Shown: positions 1 to 7,984 of the stretch, piece by piece
Layout of the letters: the number at the start of each line of letters is the position of its first letter
Numbering within the stretch: the stretch's first letter is position 1
Assembly: GCA_005776735.1 (NCBI GenBank)
Contig: SXOM01000323.1
Span: 1-11,924 of the forward strand
Direction: 5' to 3'
Source of the DNA: Pseudomonadota bacterium
GTDB lineage: Bacteria; Myxococcota_A; UBA796; SXON01
Length of the DNA stretch: 11,924 bases
Program-made: the position numbers and the translations under genes
The notes under the pieces: model-generated
What the model was told of the DNA's origin: nothing
Seen by the model: the letters and a program-made list of their open reading frames with translations, nothing else
Database searches by the model: none

Positions 1-5
1 CGCGT

Positions 6-848
6 TCATCGGCGTTTGCGGCGGCACATGGCAACCCACGCGGCGAGGGTGCCCGCCGCGGGGAGCGCCCCGGTGTGGGCACAACCGCAGTCGTCGGGCG
101 GCGGCGTGTCGCCGGTGTCGGTCGGCGCCTCGGCCGCGAGCAGGCGGACCTCGGGGACGAGCTCGGCGAGCCAGGCGGCGGCGGGCGCGACACGGGGGCC
201 GCCGAGGCCGCCGCCTTCGCAGCCGCTGGTGAAGCTCACGAGGCCGACGATGGCGAGCTCCCCGTCGGCGCGGCGCCGGAAGAGGGGGCCTCCGGAGTCG
301 CCGGCGCAGGCGTTGGCGGCTGGCGTCCACGTGTAGAGCAAGGCGGCGTCGAGGTCGTAGAGGGGGACCGTCGCGGCGCGCCGGCTCGGGTCGTCGTTGG
401 GGTCGGCCTCGGCGGTGCCGCCGTACCCGACGAGGAGGAGCTCGGCGTCGAGGTGGGCGGCGGTGAGCGGGGTCAGGTCGATCGCCGCGACGGGCCCGGC
501 GACCGTGGGGTGGGTGACCACCGCGAGGTCGGCCGCGCCGGTGAGCGGGTCGGCGTCGGGGTGGGGCTCCCAGCCGGTCGCGGCCACGGTGTCGGCGGTC
601 GTCGCGTCGCTGAGCGCGGGCGCGGAGACCACCCACACCTGGGCGGGGGCAGGGCCGGCCGACGCGTCGAGGCAGTGGGCGGCGGTGAGCACGGCGGTGG
701 GCGACACCCGGGTGCCCGTGCACACCCCGAGCGGGTCGCCCGCGGCGTCGCCGAGGAGCAGCAGCACCACCTCGGGGTGGGCGGTGTCGGCCTCGCCGCC
801 GGAGACCGGCGGCGGCGAAGCGGCGAACGCGGACATCAGCGACCACAC
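6..848 (-). CDS. Secreted trypsin-like (S1) serine protease with MYXO-CTERM-like tail
   Basis: This is a chymotrypsin-fold serine endopeptidase, probably exported and surface-anchored. Numbering from the GTG start at 848, all three catalytic residues are visible: His58 in TAAHC, Asp107 in ADLAVV and Ser185 in GDSGGP. The mature region opens with VSGGEA, close to the usual IVGG activation site. A Thr/Pro/Asp linker leads to a CGC motif (254-256), a short hydrophobic stretch (about 260-275) and a terminal RRKRR. This is the layout of MYXO-CTERM sorting tails. I prefer GTG 848 because it gives a hydrophobic N-terminus (MWSLMSAFAA) and has a TACGCT hexamer 6 nt upstream. ATG 836 is the alternative and would shorten the signal region. 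The gene is divergent from the sulfotransferase-like lipoprotein. The protease call is firm; the start and the exact sorting class are less certain. Confidence 0.88.
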   Translation of the reverse strand: MWSLMSAFAASPPPVSGGEADTAHPEVVLLLLGDAAGDPLGVCTGTRVSPTAVLTAAHCLDASAGPAPAQVWVVSAPALSDATTADTVAATGWEPHPDADPLTGAADLAVVTHPTVAGPVAAIDLTPLTAAHLDAELLLVGYGGTAEADPNDDPSRRAATVPLYDLDAALLYTWTPAANACAGDSGGPLFRRRADGELAIVGLVSFTSGCEGGGLGGPRVAPAAAWLAELVPEVRLLAAEAPTDTGDTPPPDDCGCAHTGALPAAGTLAAWVAMCRRKRR

Positions 849-854
849 CGGGGG

Positions 855-860
855 AGCGTA
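855..860 (-). promoter_or_regulatory. Possible -10 hexamer for leaderless protease mRNA
   Basis: On the minus strand TACGCT lies exactly 6 nt before the GTG at 848, so transcription would begin at the start codon. It matches TATAAT at T1, A2 and T6. No good -35 is visible. The call rests mainly on the same spacing recurring at other genes in this window. Confidence 0.3.
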
Positions 861-899
861 GCGTGCCGGCGCGCCTCGGAATACCCGTCCGGGGAGCCT

Positions 900-904
900 G
901 GAGG
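900..904 (+). promoter_or_regulatory. Ribosome binding site GGAGG
   Basis: GGAGG ends 4 nt before ATG 909. It fixes the start of the sulfotransferase-like lipoprotein, whose reading frame is open far upstream of the lipobox. Confidence 0.7.
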
Positions 905-908
905 CTGC

Positions 909-2237
909 ATGTGGCCCTGGCTGATCCTCGCCTGCGACGCCCCCCCCCCCGACGCGCTCGGGGTCGGCGAGGTCGAGCTGGGGGAGACGGTGGAGGGTCC
1001 GTCGGCGGCGACGCTCCGCTTCACCACCACCGACGTGGCGGCGGCGTGGGTCGAGGTCGAGCTGGCCGACGGCCTCTCGTGGCGCTTCGAGGCGCACACC
1101 ACCGACGGCGAGGCCCACGTGGCCTACCTCGCGGGGCTGCCGCCGGGCGCCACGCTGCAGGTGCGCGCGGTGGCCGAAGGCGAGGGGGGCCGCGCCGAGT
1201 CCGCGTGGATGGACTGGGCCACGCGCGAAGCGTCGTCGCGGATCCCGCCTGCCGTCGCGACCGTGCCGATGACCGACTCGCTCCTGTACCTGGCCGTCCT
1301 CCCGTTCAATCCGCCGGCCGCCGTGGTGTTCGACGGCGGCGGAGCGCTGGTGTGGTGGGCGTTGTTCCCCGATGGTTCGGCGTTGTCCCAGGCGGTCCTG
1401 TCGCGCGACGGCATGGCGGTGTGGGTCCTGGTCAACTCGCCCGTGGCCGGCGAAGGCGACGCGGAGTTGTGGCGGGTGCCCATCTTCGAGGGCGAAGCCG
1501 AGGTCGTGCAGATCCAGGGGGCGCACCACGACTTCGTGGAGCTGGAGGACGGGAGCTTCCTGGCGCTGGTGTCGGACATCCGCGAGGTCGAGGGCGAGTC
1601 GGTGGCGGGCGACGAGCTGCAGCGCGTGGCCACCGACGGCACCACCACCCGCCTGTGGGACACCTGGGACGAGCTGGAGTACGACGGCGAAGGGGAGCAG
1701 GTCGAAGGCGACGACGGCGACCTCCTGATCTCGTGGACGCATGCGAATTCCCTGGCGTGGGACGCCGCCCACGGCCGCTACCTCGTGGGGCTCCGCAACC
1801 GCGACGCGGTCGCCGTGGTGGACGGGGACGACTGGACCACGCGCGGGTGGGTGGGCGGCGAGGACTCGACCTACACGATGGGAGCGGGTACGCCGTTCCA
1901 CCGCCAACATGGGGTGGTCGCGACGGACGCGGGGGTCCTGTTGTTCGACAACGGGGCGCAGGGCGAGGAGGACCCGAGCTCGCGGGTGGTGGAGTTCGCG
2001 CTCGACGATGCGGCCGGCACCTACGCGGAGGTGTGGTCGTGGGCCGGGGCCGAGCCGCTCTACTCGCCGTACCTCGGCGGGGTGGCGCGCCTCGCCGACG
2101 GGGGGCACGTCGTGAGCTGGGGCGGCGCGGGCCGCATGACCCGGAGCGACGCCGACGGTGCGCTCGTGGGTCAGCTCGACCTGACCATCGGCGGGGCGTT
2201 CGGGGCGGTGCACCCGCTGGAGCGGCTCGGCCCCTAG
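909..2237 (+). CDS. Arylsulfotransferase (ASST)-like lipoprotein
   Basis: This predicted 442-residue lipoprotein has a very short signal peptide (MWPWLILAC, lipid Cys9, Asp at +2). Residues about 17-110 look like a fibronectin-III-type sandwich. The rest has the repeating W/G-rich blades of the arylsulfotransferase beta-propeller family. Family-like histidine motifs are visible: HHDF at 206-209, THANS at 277-281 and FHRQHG at 330-335. The last blade contains GGVARLADGGHVVSWGG. Known ASST enzymes transfer sulfate between phenolic compounds through a histidine intermediate. Whether this protein is catalytic is inferred from the retained histidines. The start is set by GGAGG at 900-904. An 11-C run lies in codons 11-14. 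The stop codon overlaps that of the convergent methyltransferase gene in CTAG at 2234-2237. Confidence 0.8.
   Translation: MWPWLILACDAPPPDALGVGEVELGETVEGPSAATLRFTTTDVAAAWVEVELADGLSWRFEAHTTDGEAHVAYLAGLPPGATLQVRAVAEGEGGRAESAWMDWATREASSRIPPAVATVPMTDSLLYLAVLPFNPPAAVVFDGGGALVWWALFPDGSALSQAVLSRDGMAVWVLVNSPVAGEGDAELWRVPIFEGEAEVVQIQGAHHDFVELEDGSFLALVSDIREVEGESVAGDELQRVATDGTTTRLWDTWDELEYDGEGEQVEGDDGDLLISWTHANSLAWDAAHGRYLVGLRNRDAVAVVDGDDWTTRGWVGGEDSTYTMGAGTPFHRQHGVVATDAGVLLFDNGAQGEEDPSSRVVEFALDDAAGTYAEVWSWAGAEPLYSPYLGGVARLADGGHVVSWGGAGRMTRSDADGALVGQLDLTIGGAFGAVHPLERLGP
940..950 (+). repeat. Homopolymer (C)11 in the 5' coding region
   Basis: Eleven consecutive C residues encode the end of an Ala codon and three Pro codons directly after the lipobox. 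Any single-base slippage here would frameshift the lipoprotein almost at its start. The tract could also be a site of sequencing error. Confidence 0.9.
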
Positions 2238-3358
2238 GCGCGGCGGGCCAGCAGCGCGAACTTCAGGTAGCGGCCTTCGGGGTGGCCGAGCGCGACGGGG
2301 TGGTCGGGGGGCTCGGCCGAGCGGTGCAGCTCGGACCAGAAGCCGCCGAGCCCTTCGCGCACCGCCTCTTCCCAACGTTCCCAGGGCAGGCGTGCGGTGC
2401 ACGACGACGTGGCCACCAGGTCGGTCGCGTAGGTGCCGACGTGGCGGTGGAGCGCCTTGTACGCGCCGCGCGCGGCCTGGTCGTTCTTCTTGGCGTGGGT
2501 CAACGACGGCGGGTCGACGATGACGAGGTCGGACGGCGGGCCCGGCCAACTGAAGGCGTCGGTGGCGACGAAGTCGTGCGCGGCGGGGTCGAGGCCGTTG
2601 AGGCGGAAGTTCTCGCGTGCGTCGTCCATCGCCGCCGGCGCGATGTCGACGCTCGTGACGCGGCGCGCACCCCCGAGCGCCGCCGCGACCGAGAACCCGC
2701 CGTTGTAGGCGAATAAGTTGACGACCGTGCGGTCTGCGGACCAGCCGCGGACCAGGCGCCGATGTTCGCGCTGATCCAGGAAGAGGCCCGTCTTCTGGCC
2801 CTCGCGCACCCGCACGAGCAACTTCATGCCGTGCTCCTGGACCACGAGCGCTTCGGCCGGCTCGGGCCCGCGCAACGTCTCGCCACCGGCCTTGTCGTCG
2901 ACCTTGCCGACGCCGTAGCGGCGGAAGACCGTGCGGCAGCCGGTGAGCGGCAGCAGCACGTCGCACACCGTGCCCAGGTGTCGCTCCCAGGCCTTGCTGT
3001 ACACGCGCAGCACCAGCACGTCGCCGTAGCGGTCGACCACGAGGCCGCCGAGGCCGTCGCCTTCGCCGTTGCAGACGCGGAACGCGTCGGTGTTCGGCCC
3101 GACGAGGCGCCGTCGCCGCCACGCCGCCGCGAGGGCCAGGCGGAGGTGGTCCGGGATGGGCCGCGGCTCTCGCCCGAGGATGCGCACGGCGATGGCGCCC
3201 TCGTCGAAGATGCCCCACGCGACGGGGCGACCCCGCCCGTCGACCAGCTCGACGGCGTCGCCCACCTGCGCACGCCCGTGCACGCCGTCGGGGTACACCC
3301 ACGGGTGGCCGTGGGCGACGGGGCCGACGGTGTCGGCGGTGAGCGGGAGGCGCTTCAT
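2234..3358 (-). CDS. RlmI-like PUA/class I SAM methyltransferase (COG1092 type)
   Basis: This is a putative cytosolic RNA cytosine-C5 methyltransferase, 374 residues, close to the usual length. An N-terminal PUA-like domain (about 1-70) contains HPWVYPDGV. The family signature REGQKTGLFLDQREHR lies at 185-200. The Rossmann methyltransferase follows: motif I NLFAYNGGFS (214-223), the acidic SVDIAPAA (236-243), ATDAF (265-269) and the motif IV VDPPS (281-285). TSSC with Cys320 is in the place of the FSCS cysteine of RlmI/YccW. RlmI methylates 23S rRNA C1962 in E. coli; the exact site here is inferred. The ATG lies in an ATGA overlap with the amidotransferase stop (3355-3358), suggesting translational coupling. 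The stop overlaps the convergent gene's stop. Confidence 0.85.
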   Translation of the reverse strand: MKRLPLTADTVGPVAHGHPWVYPDGVHGRAQVGDAVELVDGRGRPVAWGIFDEGAIAVRILGREPRPIPDHLRLALAAAWRRRRLVGPNTDAFRVCNGEGDGLGGLVVDRYGDVLVLRVYSKAWERHLGTVCDVLLPLTGCRTVFRRYGVGKVDDKAGGETLRGPEPAEALVVQEHGMKLLVRVREGQKTGLFLDQREHRRLVRGWSADRTVVNLFAYNGGFSVAAALGGARRVTSVDIAPAAMDDARENFRLNGLDPAAHDFVATDAFSWPGPPSDLVIVDPPSLTHAKKNDQAARGAYKALHRHVGTYATDLVATSSCTARLPWERWEEAVREGLGGFWSELHRSAEPPDHPVALGHPEGRYLKFALLARRA

Positions 3359-3942
3359 CGGAGCGACGCGAGATAGCGCGGCACGACCGCGTCGTACACC
3401 GCGCGGGTGGCCGGGCCGAGGTCGGCCTCGGGGTGGAAGATCACGCCCACCACGCGCGTGGAGTAGCGGACCCCCGCCTGGTCGCCCTCCGGACCGGCGG
3501 CGATGACCCGCCCGGGGGAGCCCCACACGCCCCACGACCGCTTCTCCCACGAGGCCGGGGCGTCGAGCCCGGTCAGGAGCGGGTCGACGCCGATGCAGAC
3601 GACGGGGACCACGCCCTCGCGCGGGCTCGCGAGGAGCCGGAGCTCGGCGCCCGCGGCGGCGGCGAGCATCTCGAACCCGAAGCAGATGCCCAGCGTGGGG
3701 CGGTCCCCAGCCAGGCGTGCCCGCAGCGCCGCGAGCAGGGGCTCACGCCACGGGCCCGCGTCGGCCGGCGAGCCCGGCCCGCCGCCGAGCAGCCAGGGGG
3801 CGTCGTCGTCGGGGGGCAGCGGGGCGCCCCGCCGGACGTCGGTGACGTGCACGGCGTAGCCCGCCGCCTCGAGCAGCACGACGAGCGCCGCGGTGCCGCG
3901 GTTGGGCACGCCGTCGTTGAGGTCGAGCAGGTGGGCGCGCAG
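3355..3942 (-). CDS. Stand-alone class I glutamine amidotransferase-like protein, probable CTG start
   Basis: This is a triad-type GATase of 195 residues if started at CTG 3942. The catalytic elements are Cys87 in GICFGF, and His170 and Glu172 in FHPEAD. An oxyanion-side GGGPGSP lies at 53-59. Such domains release ammonia from glutamine for a partner synthase, but no synthetase is fused or adjacent, so the substrate is unknown. The first standard start, GTG 3909, would delete the opening beta strand (HLLDLNDG). A TAG at 3946-3948 blocks anything further upstream. CTG 3942 has GGAG (3954-3951) 8 nt upstream and restores the full fold. The gene overlaps the downstream RlmI-like gene by 4 nt. 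Its start is only 16 nt from the divergent lipoprotein's start, so its promoter probably lies inside that gene. Confidence 0.78.
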   Translation of the reverse strand: MRAHLLDLNDGVPNRGTAALVVLLEAAGYAVHVTDVRRGAPLPPDDDAPWLLGGGPGSPADAGPWREPLLAALRARLAGDRPTLGICFGFEMLAAAAGAELRLLASPREGVVPVVCIGVDPLLTGLDAPASWEKRSWGVWGSPGRVIAAGPEGDQAGVRYSTRVVGVIFHPEADLGPATRAVYDAVVPRYLASLR

Positions 3943-3943
3943 G

Positions 3944-3952
3944 TGCTATTCT
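3944..3952 (+). promoter_or_regulatory. Extended -10 (TGcTATTCT) for leaderless lipoprotein mRNA
   Basis: TG, one base, then TATTCT (3947-3952) forms an extended -10. Exactly 6 nt separate the hexamer from ATG 3959, placing the predicted transcription start at the initiation codon. No Shine-Dalgarno could fit on such a transcript. Confidence 0.5.
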
Positions 3953-3954
3953 CC
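3951..3954 (-). promoter_or_regulatory. Ribosome binding site GGAG supporting the CTG start
   Basis: On the minus strand GGAG sits 8 nt before CTG 3942. The same DNA overlaps the putative -10 of the divergent plus-strand gene. Confidence 0.45.
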
Positions 3955-3958
3955 GGGG

Positions 3959-5227
<1,269 letters not shown>

Positions 5228-5237
5228 CGGCGCCATC

Positions 5238-5918
5238 ATGACGCGCGCGCTCCTCCCGCTCACCCTCCTCCTCGCCGCCTGTCCCGCCTCGGTCACCGCC
5301 GAAGGCATCGAGGGCGGCTTCGGCCTCGGCCTCGGCGCCGACTACGTGCGCCTGGTGTCCGACAACGGCGACAGCGAGTCGATCGTGCTCTCCACCCGCG
5401 GCGGGGTGTGCGAAGACTACGCCACGTTCGCCGAGGCCCAGGCCGAGATGCTCAGCGCTTCGCTCGACCTGTTCAGCAACCAGTACTGCGCAAACCTGGA
5501 GGCGCCGCTGGCGGACTACGTCGCCGCGACCCAGGACCTGTTCACCGTGGGCGCCCGGTTCGTGACGTTGTCGGCCCACGGGGGCGATCTCGACAAAGAG
5601 CAGTACGATCTCCCCGACGACGCGTCGGGCACGGTCGCCCTGGTCGAGGACACCCCCTACGACGGTGCGCTCGACGACTTCGATCCCGACGCGGGCGCGA
5701 TGGAGGGCTGCGGCCTGGACCAGGGCGAGCTCGAAGCGTTCGCCACGGCCGACTTCGGCACCGCGTGGACGCTCGACGGCGACTTCGAGATCACCGCGCT
5801 CGAGAAGGACGGCCCCGCCGCGGGCACCGTCGACGCCGACATGATCGACGACGACGGCGACGAGGACGGCGCGTTCACGGCGAGCTTCACGGCGACGCTC
5901 TGCGAGATCGAGCTCTGA
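5238..5918 (+). CDS. Predicted lipoprotein of unknown function with four conserved-looking cysteines
   Basis: I do not recognise the family. The 226-residue product has a good lipoprotein signal (MTRALLPLTLLLAAC, lipid Cys15). A mixed Asp-rich body follows, with four further cysteines at 58, 84, 158 and 222 that could form two disulfides. Residues about 200-210 are an acidic DMIDDDGDED patch that could bind cations, and the C-terminus returns to beta-like alternation. It starts 10 nt after the stop of the lectin lipoprotein with no clear Shine-Dalgarno. Co-transcription is likely, and an envelope role is inferred only from the signal. The gene converges on the tyrosine-rich lipoprotein with 8 nt between stops. 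Confidence 0.7.
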   Translation: MTRALLPLTLLLAACPASVTAEGIEGGFGLGLGADYVRLVSDNGDSESIVLSTRGGVCEDYATFAEAQAEMLSASLDLFSNQYCANLEAPLADYVAATQDLFTVGARFVTLSAHGGDLDKEQYDLPDDASGTVALVEDTPYDGALDDFDPDAGAMEGCGLDQGELEAFATADFGTAWTLDGDFEITALEKDGPAAGTVDADMIDDDGDEDGAFTASFTATLCEIEL

Positions 5919-5930
5919 CCCCGCGGTCAG
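5915..5930. terminator. Small hairpin holding both convergent stop codons
   Basis: CTGACC (5915-5920) and GGTCAG (5925-5930) pair around CCGC, and the stop codons of both converging genes lie in the stem. There is no T-run on either side, so a true intrinsic terminator is doubtful. Confidence 0.25.
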
Positions 5931-6589
5931 TAGTAGAAGTAGTAGTACAGCCGCTGGCCGTTGTTGCCGGCGGCGTACCTCAGGAACTCGGCCTCGTAGC
6001 GATCGCCCACCACGCCCGTGGTCGTGCCGGCGAAGTTGTAGCCGTACAGGTACCAGCCCGAGTACCGCATCCCGTCGTACGGCCGCGTGCCCTCGACGTG
6101 GGCCCACACCACGTCCTCGAGGTCGTACACGTACGACCCGTACTCGTAGGTGAACGACTCCGTCCACCCGAAACCGTTGACCCACGTGGAGAAGTAGAAG
6201 TCGTAATACCCGTACGAGTCGAACAACGTCGGGCGCGTGAACGCGTCGCAGTACTCGCCCGTGGTGCCGCCGCCGGTCACCTGCACCGCAAACGACCACG
6301 CACAGTCGGGGCAGCCGGGCGCGCCCGCGCCGACGCTCGTGAAGTCGGCCGCGATGTCGCAGATGTACTCCTGGTCGGTGGCGCGCACGGCGGCGATCCC
6401 GCGCGCGGCCTCCAGGCGGTCGGCCTCGGCGTCGAACTTGACGTGGCCGTGCCACGCGACGAAGGCGGTGCCGGTGTCGTCGCGATTGTCGGGCCGGTCG
6501 GGGTCGGTGCCGTCGGGCGTGGGCTCGAACAAGTCGGCCCAGTCCTGCGGACAACCGGTGAGCAGCACGACGAAGGCCGAGAGGCGCAT
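5927..6589 (-). CDS. Tyrosine-rich predicted lipoprotein of unknown function
   Basis: The 220-residue product starts with MRLSAFVVLLTGC (lipid Cys13), then a Pro/Asp/Thr linker (about 22-42) and a beta-rich domain. Residues 75-114 contain Y-I-C, then GCPDCAWSF and EYC. This cysteine arrangement I associate with uncharacterised myxobacterial lipoproteins. The second half is extraordinarily aromatic: 21 tyrosines fall between residues 113 and 220, and the protein ends in LYYYFYY. No enzyme motif is visible. A beta-sheet surface or adhesive role is possible but speculative. A TAGCGT hexamer lies 6 nt before the ATG, and the divergent START-like lipoprotein begins 45 nt away. Confidence 0.75.
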   Translation of the reverse strand: MRLSAFVVLLTGCPQDWADLFEPTPDGTDPDRPDNRDDTGTAFVAWHGHVKFDAEADRLEAARGIAAVRATDQEYICDIAADFTSVGAGAPGCPDCAWSFAVQVTGGGTTGEYCDAFTRPTLFDSYGYYDFYFSTWVNGFGWTESFTYEYGSYVYDLEDVVWAHVEGTRPYDGMRYSGWYLYGYNFAGTTTGVVGDRYEAEFLRYAAGNNGQRLYYYFYY

Positions 6590-6595
6590 GTCCTG

Positions 6596-6601
6596 ACGCT
6601 A
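6596..6601 (-). promoter_or_regulatory. Possible -10 hexamer for leaderless mRNA (TAGCGT)
   Basis: TAGCGT lies exactly 6 nt before ATG 6589 on the minus strand. The match to TATAAT is partial (T1, A2, T6), and it is supported chiefly by identical spacing at neighbouring genes. Confidence 0.3.
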
Positions 6602-6622
6602 CACCGGCCGGCCGACTTCCGC

Positions 6623-6628
6623 TATGAT
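6623..6628 (+). promoter_or_regulatory. -10 hexamer TATGAT for leaderless lipoprotein mRNA
   Basis: TATGAT matches the consensus at five of six positions and ends 6 nt before ATG 6635, so the transcript would start at the initiation codon. No clear -35 is visible. The 10-bp palindrome CGGCCGGCCG (6605-6614) lies just upstream, between the two divergent starts. Confidence 0.5.
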
Positions 6629-6634
6629 CACCCG

Positions 6635-7255
6635 ATGCACCTGATGGCCCTGTTGGCCTGCGCGACGCCGAGCTCGGTCGACACCGGCGACGACCCCGGC
6701 CTGACCCCGCTCGACCCGCACGACATCGAGGCCCCGAGCGATCCCGACGACGCCTACCCGGAGCGCGCCACGGTCGTGACCGGCAGCGAAGCGGACAGCT
6801 ACGACTGGGCGGTGCTCCGCGGCTGGGTCAAGGCCGACTCGCCGACGGTGTGGGCGGCGCTCATCGACCCCGACGTGGGCGTGAACCGTCGCGACGTGAG
6901 CGCGTGGACGGTGACCGAGAGCGACGACGATCGGGCCGATGTCGCCTACGTCGTCAACGAGGTGGTCGAGGACCCGATCACCGTCGACTTCGACCTGACG
7001 TGGTGGCACGCCCAGGCCGAAGACCCCGCCGACGGCAGCGTGACCGTCTGGGAGAAGACCGGGGGCACCGAGTTCATCTCGCTCATCGCCGGCTCGGTCG
7101 TGGCGACGGGGCACGACGGCGTGGTCGACTTCCTGGTGGTGCACCACCTCCAAACCGTCGACTCGGGTCCCGAGGAGGCGCAGTTGTTCGTGGAGGACTT
7201 CTACGCCTCGGTCCTGGCGGTCGCGCACGGCGAGCCGCTGCCGACCTACGAGTAG
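6635..7255 (+). CDS. Predicted lipoprotein with START/SRPBCC-like domain
   Basis: The 206-residue product begins MHLMALLAC (lipid Cys9), followed by an acidic Pro/Asp linker to about residue 45. The remaining 150 residues resemble a START/SRPBCC helix-grip fold. They show an opening strand (WAVLRGWVKADSP) into a helix with VWAALIDPD, a run of alternating beta strands (YVVNEVVEDP, DFDLTWW, VTVWEKTGG, VDFLVVHHLQTV) and a final amphipathic helix (EAQLFVEDFYASVLAVA). Such domains bind hydrophobic ligands or lipids, and a periplasmic lipid-handling role is inferred. The fold assignment is by pattern only. Its own -10 lies 6 nt upstream. It converges on the GMC-associated domain gene. Confidence 0.72.
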   Translation: MHLMALLACATPSSVDTGDDPGLTPLDPHDIEAPSDPDDAYPERATVVTGSEADSYDWAVLRGWVKADSPTVWAALIDPDVGVNRRDVSAWTVTESDDDRADVAYVVNEVVEDPITVDFDLTWWHAQAEDPADGSVTVWEKTGGTEFISLIAGSVVATGHDGVVDFLVVHHLQTVDSGPEEAQLFVEDFYASVLAVAHGEPLPTYE

Positions 7256-7378
7256 GCGGGCCGACGCCCGAGGGCGGTGCGCGGTTCCCGTCCCGAAGCG
7301 CGGCGGGGCGGCGGCGCACCGCGCGGCCCCCGGGGGTTCGCGGCGGTGGGTGGGGCCTTGCCCGCATGCCGTGGCGGG
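7256..7378. other. Convergent intergenic region with GC-rich inverted repeats
   Basis: This is a 123-base gap between converging genes. A 9-bp inverted repeat, GCGGTGCGC (7274-7282) with GCGCACCGC (7314-7322), is separated by 31 nt. A CCCCCGGGGG palindrome (7327-7336) and CCCGC/GCGGG arms (7361-7378) follow. No T-run is seen. Termination here is plausible but unproven, and no small gene is evident. Confidence 0.4.
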
Positions 7379-7984
7379 TCAGGCCCGCCATTGCGGCCGG
7401 TCCGCCGCCGTACGCGGGCCCAGGTACACCTGCACGCAGCGGCGCACGTAGTACGACATGAAGCGCACGATGGCCCCCGGCGCGCCGCGGAAGGTGAGCC
7501 CCTGCGCGAACACCGCCGCCGGACCCATCGTCAGCACCCCGCGTAGCGCCGGCGGACCTTCGTCGGCCCCGCGCCACAGCTCGACGAAGAGCGTGGTGGT
7601 GTCGACGAGCACGGTGGGGAACCACCGCCGCCGCGCGACCACCTTGACCCCGCGCAGCGTGTAGCGCGCGCCGTCGGGGGCGCCGAGCTCGAGCCGGTAG
7701 CGCATGTGCACCACGCCGGGGGCGGCGTCGGCGAAGAGGTCGAGGTGGCCGGCGTACACCGCCAGCGGGGCCGCGCAGAGCGACGGGCACTCGACCACGC
7801 CGAAGGCGGGGCTGCGGTGGTCGGGGTCGGCCACCATCGCCCCGACGTCGGGCGTGATCACCGTCAGCGTGAACGCCGCGGCGGCGCCCGACCGCGCGCC
7901 GGACCCTGCCGCGGGAGGGGCGTCGGTGCCCGGCGCGGGCGCCACCCATCCCCTCATTGTCTCGGTGAACCGGACCTCGGCCAT
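7379..7984 (-). CDS. Stand-alone GMC/cholesterol-oxidase-associated domain protein
   Basis: The 201-residue soluble protein has no signal peptide. It opens VRFTETMRGWV (4-14) and continues with a beta-rich body: FTLTVITPDV (38-47), ADPDHRSPAFGVVEC (52-66), YRLELGAPDG (96-105), VDTTTLFVELW (127-137), LTFRG (163-167), then a final RFMSYYVRRCVQVY helix. From memory this order of motifs is the domain found attached to GMC/cholesterol oxidases of actinobacteria and myxobacteria. Here it stands alone with no FAD domain beside it. Its biochemical role is unknown to me; lipid or sterol association is a guess from the fusions. It is divergent from the SDR operon over a 140-base gap. The upstream TAACTC hexamer is a weak promoter candidate. 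Confidence 0.65.
   Translation of the reverse strand: MAEVRFTETMRGWVAPAPGTDAPPAAGSGARSGAAAAFTLTVITPDVGAMVADPDHRSPAFGVVECPSLCAAPLAVYAGHLDLFADAAPGVVHMRYRLELGAPDGARYTLRGVKVVARRRWFPTVLVDTTTLFVELWRGADEGPPALRGVLTMGPAAVFAQGLTFRGAPGAIVRFMSYYVRRCVQVYLGPRTAADRPQWRA

Noticed and set aside
863..2716. Long plus-strand frame overlapping the sulfotransferase-like gene
   Set aside because: It is a shifted frame of a well-supported gene, with Arg-rich low-complexity translation and no domain motifs.
6..3302. Very long minus-strand open frame of about 1,100 codons
   Set aside because: Only its last 280 codons are a real gene (the protease). The rest is antisense to the sulfotransferase-like gene and out of frame with the methyltransferase, with Arg/Pro/Gly-rich translation typical of GC-rich shadows.
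7274..7322. Inverted repeat in the convergent gap as an intrinsic terminator
   Set aside because: The 31-nt loop and lack of a T-run make it a poor rho-independent terminator. It is noted only as part of the intergenic region.
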